Shown: positions 21,304-32,375 of the stretch, one piece after another
Layout of the letters: the number at the start of each line of letters is the position of its first letter
Position numbering within the stretch: position 1 is the first letter of the stretch
Source: Rodentolepis nana
Lineage: Eukaryota; Platyhelminthes; Cestoda; Cyclophyllidea; Hymenolepididae
Assembly: GCA_900617975.1 (NCBI GenBank)
Contig: UZAE01012747.1
Coordinates: 1 to 32,586 of the forward strand
Direction: 5' to 3'
Length of the DNA: 32,586 nucleotides
Position numbers and translations under genes: made by a program
Notes under the pieces: generated by a model
What the model saw: the letters and a program-made list of their open reading frames with translations, nothing else
Told to the model about the DNA's origin: nothing
Databases searched by the model: none

Positions 21304-21945
21304 AAATGAAGAAAAATTGTTCATTAAATTAAATGAATTTTTCACTAAGGTTGGAAATACATTTTTAAGGAGGAGAGAGTAAAAACATAAAATAAACAGT
21401 TTCTACAAGCCTGTTTATGCGAAAAGTTTAAAGCCCTTGAATTATTAAAACAAAATATTATAAATCAATAAACCGATAAACAAGATTCAATTACAATGGC
21501 TTTAAATGGTTTCTTCATTTCGGACAAATGATATTTCCCATGATTATTCAATGTATTCAATATATACATATTAATGAAATGACCACAGAAATCACTTGTT
21601 TATGCTCAAACATTTTCACTCGCTGTTTGGTCTTTAAAGTTCATTAATTGAAAATACTACATAATTCCGTTTTTTAGCATGGTCATGTATCAAGTTGCTT
21701 GCTTACCTCTTGAAATATCTTTTCAAAATTCTCCTCCATTCACTACTTTAGTAAATAAATATAGATAGAATAAACTTAATTTTCATCAGTTTTTCTGTTT
21801 CAATTTACTCATATATGAACATCATTCACAAAACTGTAGTATGCGTCTTTTACGTCCATTCCACCAGATGGGGATATAAGAATATAAAGAAGACCGTAAA
21901 GATCAACTAAACAGCAAGTAGTCACTTTCTCCCAACAATCAAAGA
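21304..21945. other. Upstream flank of TSSC4
   Basis: AT-rich. It probably contains the TSSC4 promoter and, if the acceptor just upstream of the ATG is used, a 5' UTR intron. No defined promoter element could be supported. Confidence 0.35.
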
Positions 21946-22461
21946 TGCCCTTGATGCAAGAAATACTCTTACGGTTGTATTCGCCAATTTTAAATCAGCA
22001 TATGACTTAGTATGGAAAAAGAATCTAATTCTAGAATTGGCTAAGATTGGTATTAAGCTTAATATGCTAAACTGGATAAAGCGTTCATTGAACAAATATC
22101 ATGTAAAGTCAGATATGGAAATGCTCTAATAAAATCCAATCTTTTACAAACAGGACTTCCACAGGGAGCTGTCATAATCTGCACTCTTTTCAATGTTTTC
22201 ATCAATGACATAGCCGAATTGGTACAGACAGTCACGGGCATCAAGTGCTTACCTTATGCAGATGATCTTGTTCTATGGTATCCTCCCCCCCCCCCCCCCC
22301 CCTAAGAAAAACGCTCAGGAGAGGACGGAAAGCGCCCTAAATTATGCGCTTAAACTATTAGCAAACAGGTTTGACAGCAATGGAATGGTTATCAACACCA
22401 CGAAAACTGCATTCCAAACACAGTGCGGAGGTAGGGAAGAAGTTACGATTCCGCTGCAATG
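21946..22461 (+). pseudogene. Non-LTR retrotransposon reverse transcriptase fragment (jockey/I-like)
   Basis: Decayed reverse transcriptase. Frame 1 reads VVFANFKSAYDLVWKK (the FxDxKxAYDxV block, with Asp of the first catalytic block replaced by Asn), then IGIKLNMLNWIKRSL. A frameshift near 22116-22124 moves to a second frame with LLQTGLPQGAV, CTLFNVFINDIAEL and the catalytic box PYADDLVLW (22255-22275). An 18-C run (22285-22302) follows, then NGMVINTTKTAFQT. The element is non-autonomous and inactive as it stands. The YADD box and LPQGAV place it with non-LTR retrotransposons. The downstream RNase H suggests a jockey/I-type lineage. Confidence 0.85.
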
Positions 22462-24475
22462 AGGTAAATGCGGTTGAAAAACAATCATGAATCATCCTCA
22501 AGTGGAATAAAACCTCTCTAAAGCCGAAAGGCCAAAAAGCTGAGTTGAAACTGATCAGACGAAGGAGGGAGAGAGGCGAAGAGAGGGAGAGAGAGTGTAA
22601 GGACTATGTTATGACCTTCATAGTGTTACTCTCAATTTAGTTCCGATATGTTAGTTTTGACTGATGAGATACTCCAATTTGAGCACAAACCAATACATTT
22701 ACGGGTGAATGACCCACACCTGAGTTGTGTACATTAGTGAGCTAAAGCGGCTCCAACTAGATTGCGTATGTCGCCAAGTTCTCCAACCTCTCCAGTTCTT
22801 CGCCACCCTACTTCATTGCTGAGACCCACTCTCTCCCTCGCTACCTGTTCCACTGCATCTACTGTATTTGTCTACAATCTCCCTAAAATGACTTATCCCT
22901 TCAAGCGCATTGATGATAAATAGCCTACCACTCCAACTATCGTGAATAATATCGGAAAGCAGAGGCCAAGTCAATAACACCTCGATGAGATGCAAGTGAA
23001 AAATATGGTACATGTTCCTAACTGTTGTTAATAGGTGAGAATTGAGAAAGAAGAGCCAAAACGTCTGCACAAGGTGAACGAAATGAGGTAGTAAGTTGCA
23101 GACAGAGTTGCTTACTCATAATCGAACGTAATTTTTCAGTGCAAGTTGACTTCCTCTGAACTTTATGGTTGCGAAGGTAGAGGATGTACTGTGCCGTTAC
23201 TGTTGCTGTTGCTGCTCACGCCTTGGTTACGCTTGCATCAAATCCGGTAAATTTTCCGGATGAAATAGCGTAGTTAGGGCTTCGAAGCCACTTATAGTAT
23301 ACAGTTGGACGAAAATTGAATAAACAGTGAAGACATGGGTCTGCTCACTACCAACCAACGAGGTGTCTGCAAACTTCGCTAGAAGTTAAGTATGAAGCAG
23401 TTGGCATGAACTTGACATTGACTGCGATGATGTTTTCTACATTTCATGCTAATGTAGAGAGAGGCTAAGCATGGATTGGAAGTTTGTGGAGAACGTGGGA
23501 AGTCGAAGGTGTTGTGGGAGCACTGAAGGATGGAGTAGGCAGGGTTGGTCACAGGCTTGTTGTGAGACACATGATCGTTCCAATATAGAGAGGCCAAGGA
23601 AAGAGTGCAACTGAGAAGCACCAGAATGGAAATAGTGAATGGAGTGGCATTGTAGGAGAATAGATGCACTTCGGGTTTATGAAGGATGATGATACTACTG
23701 AAATAGTAAAGAGGTAGTTGGGCAAAGGGTAGTTGTGGTGGTGAAAAAGAGTAAATATAGAGTGAATTGTGCACAAAGAAGTTGATTTTATGGGTGCTTA
23801 GGTAGACGGCAGGACGTGGAGATGAAGGCAATGTCTATAGGGAATTCAGGGACATTGGTGGCAAGTGGGAGGTTGGGTGGGTAGAAGTGGGTGGTGAGCC
23901 CGGAGTTACCGAATATCGGTCTTACTATAAAACTTGTATGGTGAGTACCGAGGCAGCGCTTGCTGCCAAATTCTTTGTCTGGTCCCGTGGGACCTAGTAT
24001 TAGTAAAAGAGAGTTGTTGGCTTTAGCTGCGTGCTCTGCCGCGTAAAGCGGGGACGGTGTTTGCACCTTATTGAGTGCAGTTCTCTGTCGAGTATGCTGC
24101 GTGCAAATTGGCGCAGATAGCCCCTGGATTGTACTGGCTGTTGTACTGTCCTTGTGGATACAGAATTTTATTCCTCAATAACATTAAGGAGCGCGTGACC
24201 GTGCTGCTGATCGCGTTATTGAGCTAATGAGGTCACGAGTGAAGAGAACCAAGAGCCAATCAATAGGCAATAGTAATTGTGGGGTCAGCGCACCCGAAAA
24301 GTAATAAATGGCTAAGGTCTTTGACAGTAACACTCATTCAGCTTCCTCGATGCCGTTGATGTGGGTAAAGTAATTTCGAGAGCAATTTTACACTAGGGAA
24401 ATTTTCCATAGAATTGGGTAGGATCTAGTCAAGGCCTTCTCTTGCGAACCAATTTACTTGTTACAGTAAAATTTT
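22462..24475. other. Unrecognised 2-kb stretch between LINE fragments
   Basis: Higher GC than the surroundings. It contains a GAGAGAGG purine tract at about 22565-22600 and long but featureless open frames on the minus strand (23379-23831, 23788-24066). I recognise no protein, LTR or RNA gene. It separates two parts of what looks like one LINE type, so it may contain a further insertion. Confidence 0.35.
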
Positions 24476-24705
24476 GTCATACATTTGTTGGTTTTATGAT
24501 AGTTACCATTAGCCCTATAGTTGACTTCGGACTTCACGGAGGTTAAGAACATCAATGCCACCAAAAAGCTGTCAGGTGTAACAGTGGAGTGCTTCACAGA
24601 TGCAAAACAGCCAGACACCGAGGAAGATAAATGAAAAAGGTGAGTACTGCTTAAGTGGTGGGTCATGACGGCTTTTAGACTTTTTGGGCGAGGGTGCAAC
24701 ACTTT
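24476..24705 (-). mobile_element. RPT-1 copy 12, degraded
   Basis: Reverse orientation, strongly diverged. Recognisable parts are TTTTATGATAGTTACCATTA, GCCCTATAGTTGACTTCGGA, CTTCACGGAGG, GCTTCACAGATG and TTTTAGACTTTTTGGGCGAG. The 5' head is mostly lost. Confidence 0.7.
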
Positions 24706-24989
24706 TGCACATTCACACAGAAACCTGCACTCATTTCGGTGCTGTGATCACTCCAACTATCCTAAGTGGTCATCCAGCTTCCCGAGACACGGCGCCTGAT
24801 TTATTCCCTCAATATCTCTTCTAACTGCAGTTTTCACATCTTCCTTGGAGGTAAATGTGAGTATAACCGCAAAGGATAAATTAAGTTTGACTAATGCATA
24901 TGATTCACAGGTATGAAAGAATACATTGCGCACCCCAACCCCCTTTTGGTGTTAATTAAATTATTCAACAAATCTTTTCTTTAAGTTGA

Positions 24990-25830
24990 TCAGGTCAAAT
25001 TGTTTCTGAAACCATTTCAGACTTATCGAGCCTGCGATCCAGGACTTGTTATATAATGTGAGCAGTTCAAATGAAAATAGACCAAGACACCTAAAAACGC
25101 AATTCGGTCTAATACAGAAAGCCATAGTACTGAAGGAAGCATTACAAATTTATGACAAACCAAAAAAGCCTCTCTATGCCCCAAAACCCATTAGCAGACA
25201 CTGATGTAAACTGTTACACCCACTTCAGGAATGCAAATACCCCTCCAGAACAAATGCGCTCACGGGCCCTTGAGACAATCAATGTCAACTATCTTGGAGA
25301 TCGATGGCTCCAAGTCTTCACTGATGGGTCATACATAGAAAACCAAGCAAAAGTTGATGCAGGGGCCTACTATGAACTATTCTCTTTCTATGCAGCAGCG
25401 GGTCACAATAGATCCGCTTTCGAAGGAGAAATAGAGGCCATTAAGATAGCACTAGGTCAATTTTGCTGAATGGATACGAAAGGCAGCAGCAGAACACAAT
25501 AGATCCGCTTTTGAAGGAGAAATAGAGGCCATTCAATAGATCCGCTTTCGAAGGAGAAATAGAGGCCATTAAGATAGCACTAGGTCAATTTTGCTGAATG
25601 GATACGAAATTCACCAAAGCAGTAATTCTTTCGAACTCACAGTCAGTAATAAATTCAATTGGAAACAGAGAACCACCTAAAACAACAGATATACAATGAT
25701 GTAAAATCTACATCAATTACTGCGAGAAAAAACAAAACAATAGTTCTTTAATGGGTCCCTGGACACTGTGGCATTAAAGGCAATGAGCAATGTTCTAAGC
25801 ATAAAAATGTACCTTTACGGTGACGTTAAT
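24990..25830 (+). pseudogene. Non-LTR retrotransposon RNase H fragment
   Basis: Decayed C-terminal part of a LINE ORF2. 25152-25469 encodes RALETINVNYLGDRWLQVF followed by TDGSYIENQ, the first catalytic Asp block of RNase H, then AFEGEIEAIKIALGQ, which carries the catalytic Glu. After a stop and local duplications the frame resumes with FTKAVILSNSQSVINSIGN, where the expected catalytic Asp of the SDSQ motif is Asn, and then WVPGHCGIKGNEQ near 25755. Linker-like sequence in another frame (KPKKPLYAPKP) lies just upstream. Several stops and frameshifts show it is dead. It probably belongs to the same LINE type as the reverse transcriptase at 21946-22461. Confidence 0.85.
25406..25570 (+). repeat. 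Local triplication inside the RNase H fragment
   Basis: A 37-bp unit (CAATAGATCCGCTTTCGAAG... to ...GAGGCCATT) occurs at 25406-25442, 25497-25533 and 25534-25570, with one C/T difference. The longer downstream stretch AAGATAGCACTAGGTCAATT also follows units one and three. Confidence 0.9.
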
Positions 25831-26785
25831 TTCAATCATCTTATGATCAAGCGAAAAATTAATAACAGAAATTTACATATACCTTCGTCAATTTCGAGAA
25901 AATTCTAAGGCCAGAAATTGATATCTCCTAATTTCACCGTTACCAAGAACTGGAATACAATTGAAACAACATACAATGCCATTCATTAACACAACACCAA
26001 AATTAATACATACTGGAGAAAGCTCATATTTATAGAGTGTATAAATGATTAACACGTGTTATTAGAGATTGAAAGAACTTAATTTGCTAAAAAGCGTAAG
26101 CGTGAAAGAATGAATGCTTCGGTTGATAAATATTATATATCGCTACCATTTCCTACCTTACAATGAGGTCTGCCAATTAGTACTATTCAGGTCTAAGCAG
26201 ATTGCATAACTCCTTAAAGACGATTAATCTCAATGGTGTTTTGTTATAATGTGGTTATGAACATGAAAGTCTGATAGTAGTTCCTGATGAAAGTATAATG
26301 GAAGAAATTCAATAATATTTTCTGAAAATAGGGTTAAGATGCATTTATTCACAAATGCAAGAAAATGGATAGAAACTAAATTATAGGCTAAATTTTTTTA
26401 CACGATTGTGATTGAATGTCAAGAAAGAATTGTTAAAAACTGCAAACTCACTGTATGATTCAATTGCCATCAGATTCATAATTAATATTCGACACTTAGT
26501 TTTTGGATATTTAATTTTCTTAAAAAATAACAGCATAATAATTATTTCGTTAAAGTTTTAGCAAAAATAAAGACTTTTATTTAAATCGTTAAAGATTTTG
26601 CAATATTTGTTATAATACTCCATTTTAACAAGGCCAAAGACTGTACTTTCGGCTCGTCCTCGTGTTTTCTGGGCACTTGTGGGTACCTGTTTATCTGCTG
26701 TAGTTTCTGTACCTTTTTATGTTTTACTTGATACTTCTGGACGATTATGAACATATGTTTAAGTGCATTCTTATGTGTTTTACAG
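25831..26785. other. Upstream flank of AAMP
   Basis: Very AT-rich, no exon recognised. It ends in an acceptor-like TGTGTTTTACAG (26774-26785), 19 nt before the AAMP ATG, so it may be a promoter plus a 5' UTR intron, or outron. Confidence 0.4.
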
Positions 26786-26804
26786 ATTTATGTAGATAGG
26801 TAAA

Positions 26805-29800
26805 ATGATCCCATATAATTCGGCCTCTCACAATTCTGACGATGAAGTAGGGGAGGTTTATCTTCCAGACGAAGCACCAATCGAGTATGCCGAAGTTCCT
26901 TCCGATGAGGGTAATTATTATACACTCTTCGAAGCCAATATTTTTTACCATTTAGTTCAATTACTATTTAGATTTCTTTATTATTAGTAGATGTAGAAAT
27001 GATGTCTGATAGTGGAGGGTCAGAAGTTTTTTCTCCAGAAACAGATGACGCCAAGCTCGTTTTGACTAAGCACAGGGGTAAATCTAGAACATTTAACCTT
27101 AAATATTTGATTATTTAGTTTAGTTACTTTTTTCCCATCTAACAGATAGTGTTTTCTGCGTTGATGTTCATCCCACTGGGAAGCTCATTGCTTCAGGATC
27201 TCAGGATGATAACGCCATCGTTTGGAATATAGAAACAGGAACCGAGGTCTTTACCTGCACTGGTTAGTCTAGAAAATGTCATTTTGACGATAGTTATACA
27301 ACGATAAATCTTACCTTTTACAGGCCATTCGGATTCTGTGACCTATGTTGCGTTTAGCCCTGATGGCCAATTCCTTGCAACAGGAGATATGGCGGGTTTT
27401 ACTCAGATATGGCATCTTGCATTTCCTTCCCATTGTGTTCAAGATGCCATAATTACTTTAAATCGGAGCCTTCAATTTGGAGAGCTTTCTTCTCTAAGTT
27501 GGTGGCAGTTACCATTTCAAGAATCTCATGCAAACCGACCTAGGCCATTGGTTCTTAACGTTGGAAGTGAAGATGGCATTTATTCTGCAAGTTTGGTTGG
27601 AATATCTTCAAGGATTGCAGAAAAGGCTCCCAAATACCTAATGGGTAAAAATGTCAGGAGAAACCGCTCCATTATCGCCTCTGTTGGAATAACCTAATTT
27701 AATGCTTTGATTTAGGATCTGGGAAAGCTGTGGTTGGAGTAGTTGCTGTGCCATCAACTAATGCAACGGAACGCCCTCTTTTTGCCGTGATTTGTCGCGA
27801 TGGTGATTTTCGTGTTTGGGATATTAAGGATGAACGAATTCTTCTTCAGTCCTTGCTTCCCATGCCCCCATTTGATCCCGATGTTGATGTAACGGAAGAA
27901 GAGCTATCTAAGGGATATTTATGCATTGATGCTCCTCACGAGTCTCAATTAGTTGATATGGTAGCTGTTGGAGGATTCGAGAAAGTTGTCCTAGTACCCT
28001 GTAGACCACCACCTTTTGAAGAAGTGGAAAATGGCCCCAAAAAAATCAATGCAAATTCGGTTAGTTTCCGTTTACTCTAATAACCCCTTTTTGTTCAGTT
28101 AACTTGTTAAAAAGTTAGCATTTTCTTTTTTTCCAGTTCACAACTATTCAATTGGATGCTGGAGCAATGAGTGTTGAGACAATTGAGTTTTCTCCGACGT
28201 GAGTTCCTCCTTTTAGTAAACGATGTGGATATGCATTGTGTAAACTATTATGCAGACAAGTCCTATGCATTCTCCAAATCCATTAAGGAACGTGTCAACA
28301 GCACCTAATCAAATCATGGGAGGTCGCTCATACAGGGAGCCCACGTCCTCCTTCCTCTCTTGTTGACCAGAACTAATCAGGGCGGTTCGATTTCCACCTC
28401 ATTGTGTGATCACAAGTGAATTTCGGGTTCATGATTTACGTATCTATCACCGTGTCACCGGGACACTACTCCTCCTTTTCATTAGTTTGGCAACTATGTA
28501 TCTCGCATGTCTTCTTCGTAAAAGACAAAGCAAGACGATAAATCCAAAACAAAATTTGCACTAATGTATGCCGATGTAATTTAAGATTTTGCTAGTGAGT
28601 AAATTAATAAAAATACGAATTTATGAAGCGAAAATCCTCCATTTTCGGCTAGTTAAAATGTCATGTCCCTTTTCTGTGGTATGCCAAAATGGTGCTCTGC
28701 CATCGCACAATTCAATTGAATGATTAACTTTGAAATTTATGAGCTACTAACTTGATAGATTAAGGTGAAGTTGGCCGGCCATTTTAATTCTGCCCTCTGC
28801 ATGCATTCGTTGTCCCTGTCCTGCTTATTTGAACACATTCCTTATGAGAAAGTAATGGATGGTATTGTTTGATTTTAGACATCCCTTCTTGGCATTCGGT
28901 ACCGTGGGAGGTCAGATTGGAGTCTACGATACAAGCCTTATGCGAATGCGACAGAAGTGGTCCTACACGGATCCAAGCACTGGAGTAAGTTTATAAAACA
29001 AATTGAGGCATTTTTTCATTATAATTCTTGGTTCCCCCTCGATTGTTTGGTTGCCAAATAGATAGCACTTAACCCACAGTGCATTCACTTTTGGGCGGTA
29101 ACTTAAAAATACTACTCCTGGGGATACTGAAAGATCTTTATTCAGGCACAAAGTTATAGATAGGGCAAATAAATAAATATGAAGAAAAGATGAAGGCAAG
29201 AAAGGGAAAGTATAATAAATGTACTTCGTGGCATTTTGATTTGACGAACACAATTTCCCTCTGAAGGCTGAACGTATGACCAGTTTGATCTCACAAGTTT
29301 GGCTTTCCCATTGATCGGTTTCGCATGCGGGCGTGTGTGTGTTTCCCTTTGTTTGCCCTAGGTTGCAGAACTACTCCAAATAAACCCGGCTTCTAGTGTG
29401 TTGCTGATATTCAGTGTCAAAGCACCGTCGGGCCGACTTTTTCATTAAATTCCTAGAAGTCAGGACCGGCCTATGCCCGCACACCGATGTTGGCCGACTA
29501 AGAGACAACTTAATAGAATTGCTTATTCCTGGGCATAGTAATATAGACACCCAGTTGTTGTTTAAAAAATCTCCATAAGTTTAGGGTTTTATCATTAATT
29601 TATTCATTTACTTTCAGTACGAAGAAGCCTTCGGCATTACCTCTCTCAAATGGAGCCGTTCGGAGCCCCTAGTCTTCTACACCTCCACACTAGCAGGCAG
29701 TGTTGTCGCATGGAACGCATCCAGTGGCAACGGAATTTCCGTGGCCGTTTGGCGTGGTCATTCAGCAGCCGTACTTGACTTGGCTCTTGCCCCTGTCACT

Positions 29801-29908
29801 CCCGAGTATCCCCGAGAGAGATTCATTGTCTCCTCTTCGGATGACCATTCCGTACGAGTTTTCGACGTGGAACGTCTGCGTGAGAATACAGCGGAGGAGG
29901 GTGCATAA
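26805..29908 (+). CDS. AAMP: AAMP-like WD40-repeat protein (8 exons)
   Basis: Exons: 26805-26910, 26988-27077, 27146-27262, 27324-27644, 27716-28059, 28137-28198, 28879-28984, 29618-29908, in frame for 478 aa (human AAMP 434). The first ~60 residues are acidic, as in AAMP. WD-type repeats follow: SVFCVDVHPTGKLIASGSQD and NAIVWNI (about 67-94), SVTYVAFSPDGQFLATGDMA then FTQIWHL (about 108-136), FAVICRDGDFRVWDI (to about 246), FLAFGTVGGQIGVYD, VFYTSTLAGSVVAWN, and a final HSAAVLDLAL...SSSDDHSVRVFDV. The DSVFCV and FLATGDM stretches are especially AAMP-like. AAMP is a cytosolic/membrane-associated adaptor linked to cell migration and, through its yeast relative Sqt1, to ribosomal protein L10 handling. 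Seven GT-AG introns (61-77 nt, then 680 and 633 nt). Exon 2 has a TAGTAG tandem acceptor. The middle region is longer and more diverged than in human. Confidence 0.88.
28199..28878 (+). other. AAMP intron 6
   Basis: 680-nt GTGAGT...TTTTAG intron, about ten times the length of introns 1-5. A tRNA B-box-like GGTTCGATTTCC occurs at about 28383, but no A box or tRNA fold was found around it. Confidence 0.7.
28985..29617 (+). other. AAMP intron 7
   Basis: 633-nt GTAAGT...TTTCAG intron. No RPT-1 or coding sequence was recognised. The open frames in it on either strand have no supporting features. Confidence 0.7.
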
Positions 29909-30824
29909 ATGATTGGAGTTACGAAACTGTATCTTGCCAACAATGTGTGTAATTACTTGTAAAGTAGAATAAGTACAATCACAATTACGGCTCTTTATTT
30001 TGTAGATACTTTCCGCAGATATTAAGTTGGTGAGGTTCAAAATACCTAGTCGGTTTTATTGATGGAAATACTACCATTAAATATGTTCAGTAAAACCACC
30101 TTAGTAGCCCCATTTTGTTAGGTTGAGGTATCCCTTGTCAGTGTTTATTTTAGTCTTATAAAAAGCAAGGCCTTAACCGCCAAGTATATCAGAGCAACTT
30201 GAAATGGTAACAATGTGCCTTCTTAGAACTGAGGCAGCCCTCTGGACCAAATCCCGACATGGTTTCACAAACACTTCTATACTGTATTTATGTATTCACC
30301 TATTCGAATAGTATAATATATTTGTGAATAAACAGATATGCTCTTATTCGGATGACTTGAGTGTAATTTAGAGTTAATATTATCAGCGGCAGTAGGTGAG
30401 CAAGGCAAAAGTACCTCGTAGAGCGATAGGCTGAATTCAAAGCTGAGGAAGTTTTGCACTTTTGTTCCAATAAAGTATATTGTGCTACTATTCTGCCCTT
30501 TTGATATTTCCTGCGGTATAGGACGAGGTCAATAGCCTCAAGAGAATAAGACTAGACCACCCAATAGAGAAGCATACAAAAGACAAAATGTTTAGTACGG
30601 ATAGAACTTTTGTGAGAACCAAGAAGAGAAAGAGAGAGAGATGAAGTGAGAGAAATTCTATCGCCCACTGAAATAATATGCGTAGGCGTGCTCATGTAAG
30701 AGAAAAAACCACTTAAAAGATTGTGGTACTTAACCTGATTCCCCAAACTCCACGAAGAATAAGAAAGGCAGTTACAAATAATAACTCAGCTGAGAAAAAA
30801 ATTTAAAAAGAATTTACATTAATA
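29909..30824. other. Convergent AAMP/METTL3 3' flanks
   Basis: Contains both 3' UTRs. AATAAA hexamers on the plus strand at about 30327 and 30470 are possible AAMP polyadenylation signals, but they lie 420-560 nt from the stop. A GAGAGAGA purine tract lies near 30625-30640. No other gene was seen. Confidence 0.4.
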
Positions 30825-32290
30825 TTAAGAGCCATTTCCTCTGTTATCAGCTCCATTGGGGTAGCGCTTTCGATAACGCTCAACAACTTCTGGATCAACA
30901 AGATAAGTGCCATCCAATTGATTACCCAAAGTAATCCTAAAACAGAGAAGAAACAAACAAAACGCAATAAAAGTATCAATCAATTGGCATGCATAGAACG
31001 CAACTAATAAAATCCAATACACCCACCAATTGGCTTGGAGATTGTGCGGCCGTCCAAACAACTCCAATTTTCGAGTTCCAGGGGAGAGTCGTTCAATAAG
31101 ACCATAGATTTCATCTGGCTTCCTGGAGGTTTCTCGAACCTCTGCGACAATCACATCACAATCGAGACCACGGTTGCTACGGCAACGTGCAGCATCACCC
31201 TTCACACCGACTAGGCAATGCTCTTTGCCGTGATTAAGCCAGTGACCTGTTCGACCTGTACGAATGAGTCGCTGCAACTGGTTAGTTTTAACCCAAATCA
31301 CCTCGTCAACACGATCGTAGCCCCAGAGTTTGAGGCACTCCCGACCCAACTCCATTGCACTCGAAAAGGAAATAAAAGATTCCATATTACAGTGAGCTAA
31401 GAAGGGATTCAAAGGAATGCAACATTATTTTCTATTCTCAAGGTTAGATCTCGGAAGTTTGTTGACTCCGAATCAACGGTAAACTTCTCCGTTAAAAATA
31501 TCGATGGATCGAGAAGAGATTGAATGAAGATGGGCATAACCGACCATTCGAATACAAATGGCTTTTCAACAGATTTTAAATAATAAGTGTTTGTCTAGGC
31601 TATGGAATTCGACTTCATTTCCTCTTAGTATTCTATCCTGTTTATAAAGTCTGGTGATGCTCATTGGGACATATAGAGTGAGCGAAATGGCATAATGTAG
31701 CAGATAACGTTGGACAAGAAGGATAGAGGAATGAGGTGATCGTAGGTTGGCCCTTTGACCAAAATTAGCTTTAGGAAATGGGCTTGGAGATATTTACATT
31801 TTATAAAATTGTATTATTACAATGAACTGAATGATTACAATTATAGTGCATATGACTTAGGTTTAACACGACCTATTGGTTAAATATGATACAGAGAAAG
31901 TTCGAGAATGCCTAGCCAATCAGACTTCCACCATTAATAAATAAAGAGGCGATTTGGGGATAGATTATATGGTAAGGAAACAAAAATCAAAATAACATGG
32001 CTATTTCTCCTAAATTCAGAAATGTGAATGATTAAATTCTGATTGAGAAAACAATGTAATACAATTAAAATCAGTTTAAATAGGAAAAATAGAAATACTT
32101 ACCGACCAGTCACCCAGAGAAATATATAACCATCATCCTGAAGGCATGGAATATCCATTCTCCTCATCTCATCGTCTGACATAGTGCCATAGGGTAGCTC
32201 CATGTGAATATCCCATGGTGGATCAGCCATTATCACTGCGAATTTGCCCAGTATAGTCATGTCAAATTGCCGGATGTCACATTTTATCCA
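30825..32290 (-). CDS. METTL3: METTL3, C-terminal methyltransferase domain (5' part outside window)
   Basis: Catalytic subunit of the METTL3-METTL14 complex, which uses S-adenosylmethionine to write N6-methyladenosine on mRNA in the nucleus. Three minus-strand exons: 32290-32103, 31359-31027, 30936-30825, giving the last 210 residues with intact frame. Visible motifs: [20 protein letters not shown] then PPW (the catalytic DPPW box), [135 protein letters not shown]. 184 residues follow DPPW versus 182 in human METTL3. Donors GTAAGT and GTGGGT, acceptors AATAG, CGAG and TTTTAG. The zinc-finger region must be encoded to the right of the window. Confidence 0.96.
31360..32102 (-). other. METTL3 intron, 743 nt
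   Basis: GTAAGT donor at 32102-32097 and CGAG acceptor at 31360. The join CG/T restores the Arg of VTGR-AMELG. AT-rich, no repeat recognised. Confidence 0.8.
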
Positions 32291-32375
32291 CTATTATGTA
32301 TAAAATAAGTAACACGAAAGACATCTTGTGAACGTAATAAACATCAGCATTCTGACTTTTTACCTCTCTCTAGGT

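Noticed and set aside
23379..24066. Long minus-strand open frames (150 and 92 aa)
   Set aside because: They are complements of a G-rich, low-complexity stretch. No conserved domain or gene structure could be recognised.
25152..25469. A host RNase H gene
   Set aside because: The sequence has LINE-type motifs, stops, a frameshifted continuation and local duplications, and is best explained as a dead retrotransposon fragment.
28375..28400. tRNA or SINE B box (GGTTCGATTTCC) in AAMP intron 6
   Set aside because: No A box at the proper distance and no cloverleaf-forming flanks could be found.
30937..31026. Hydrophobic segment [21 protein letters not shown] as a membrane anchor of METTL3
   Set aside because: It is a read-through of a 90-nt intron that happens to be open. 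Splicing GTGGGT...TTTTAG restores the family sequence NLQANW-ITLGNQ.
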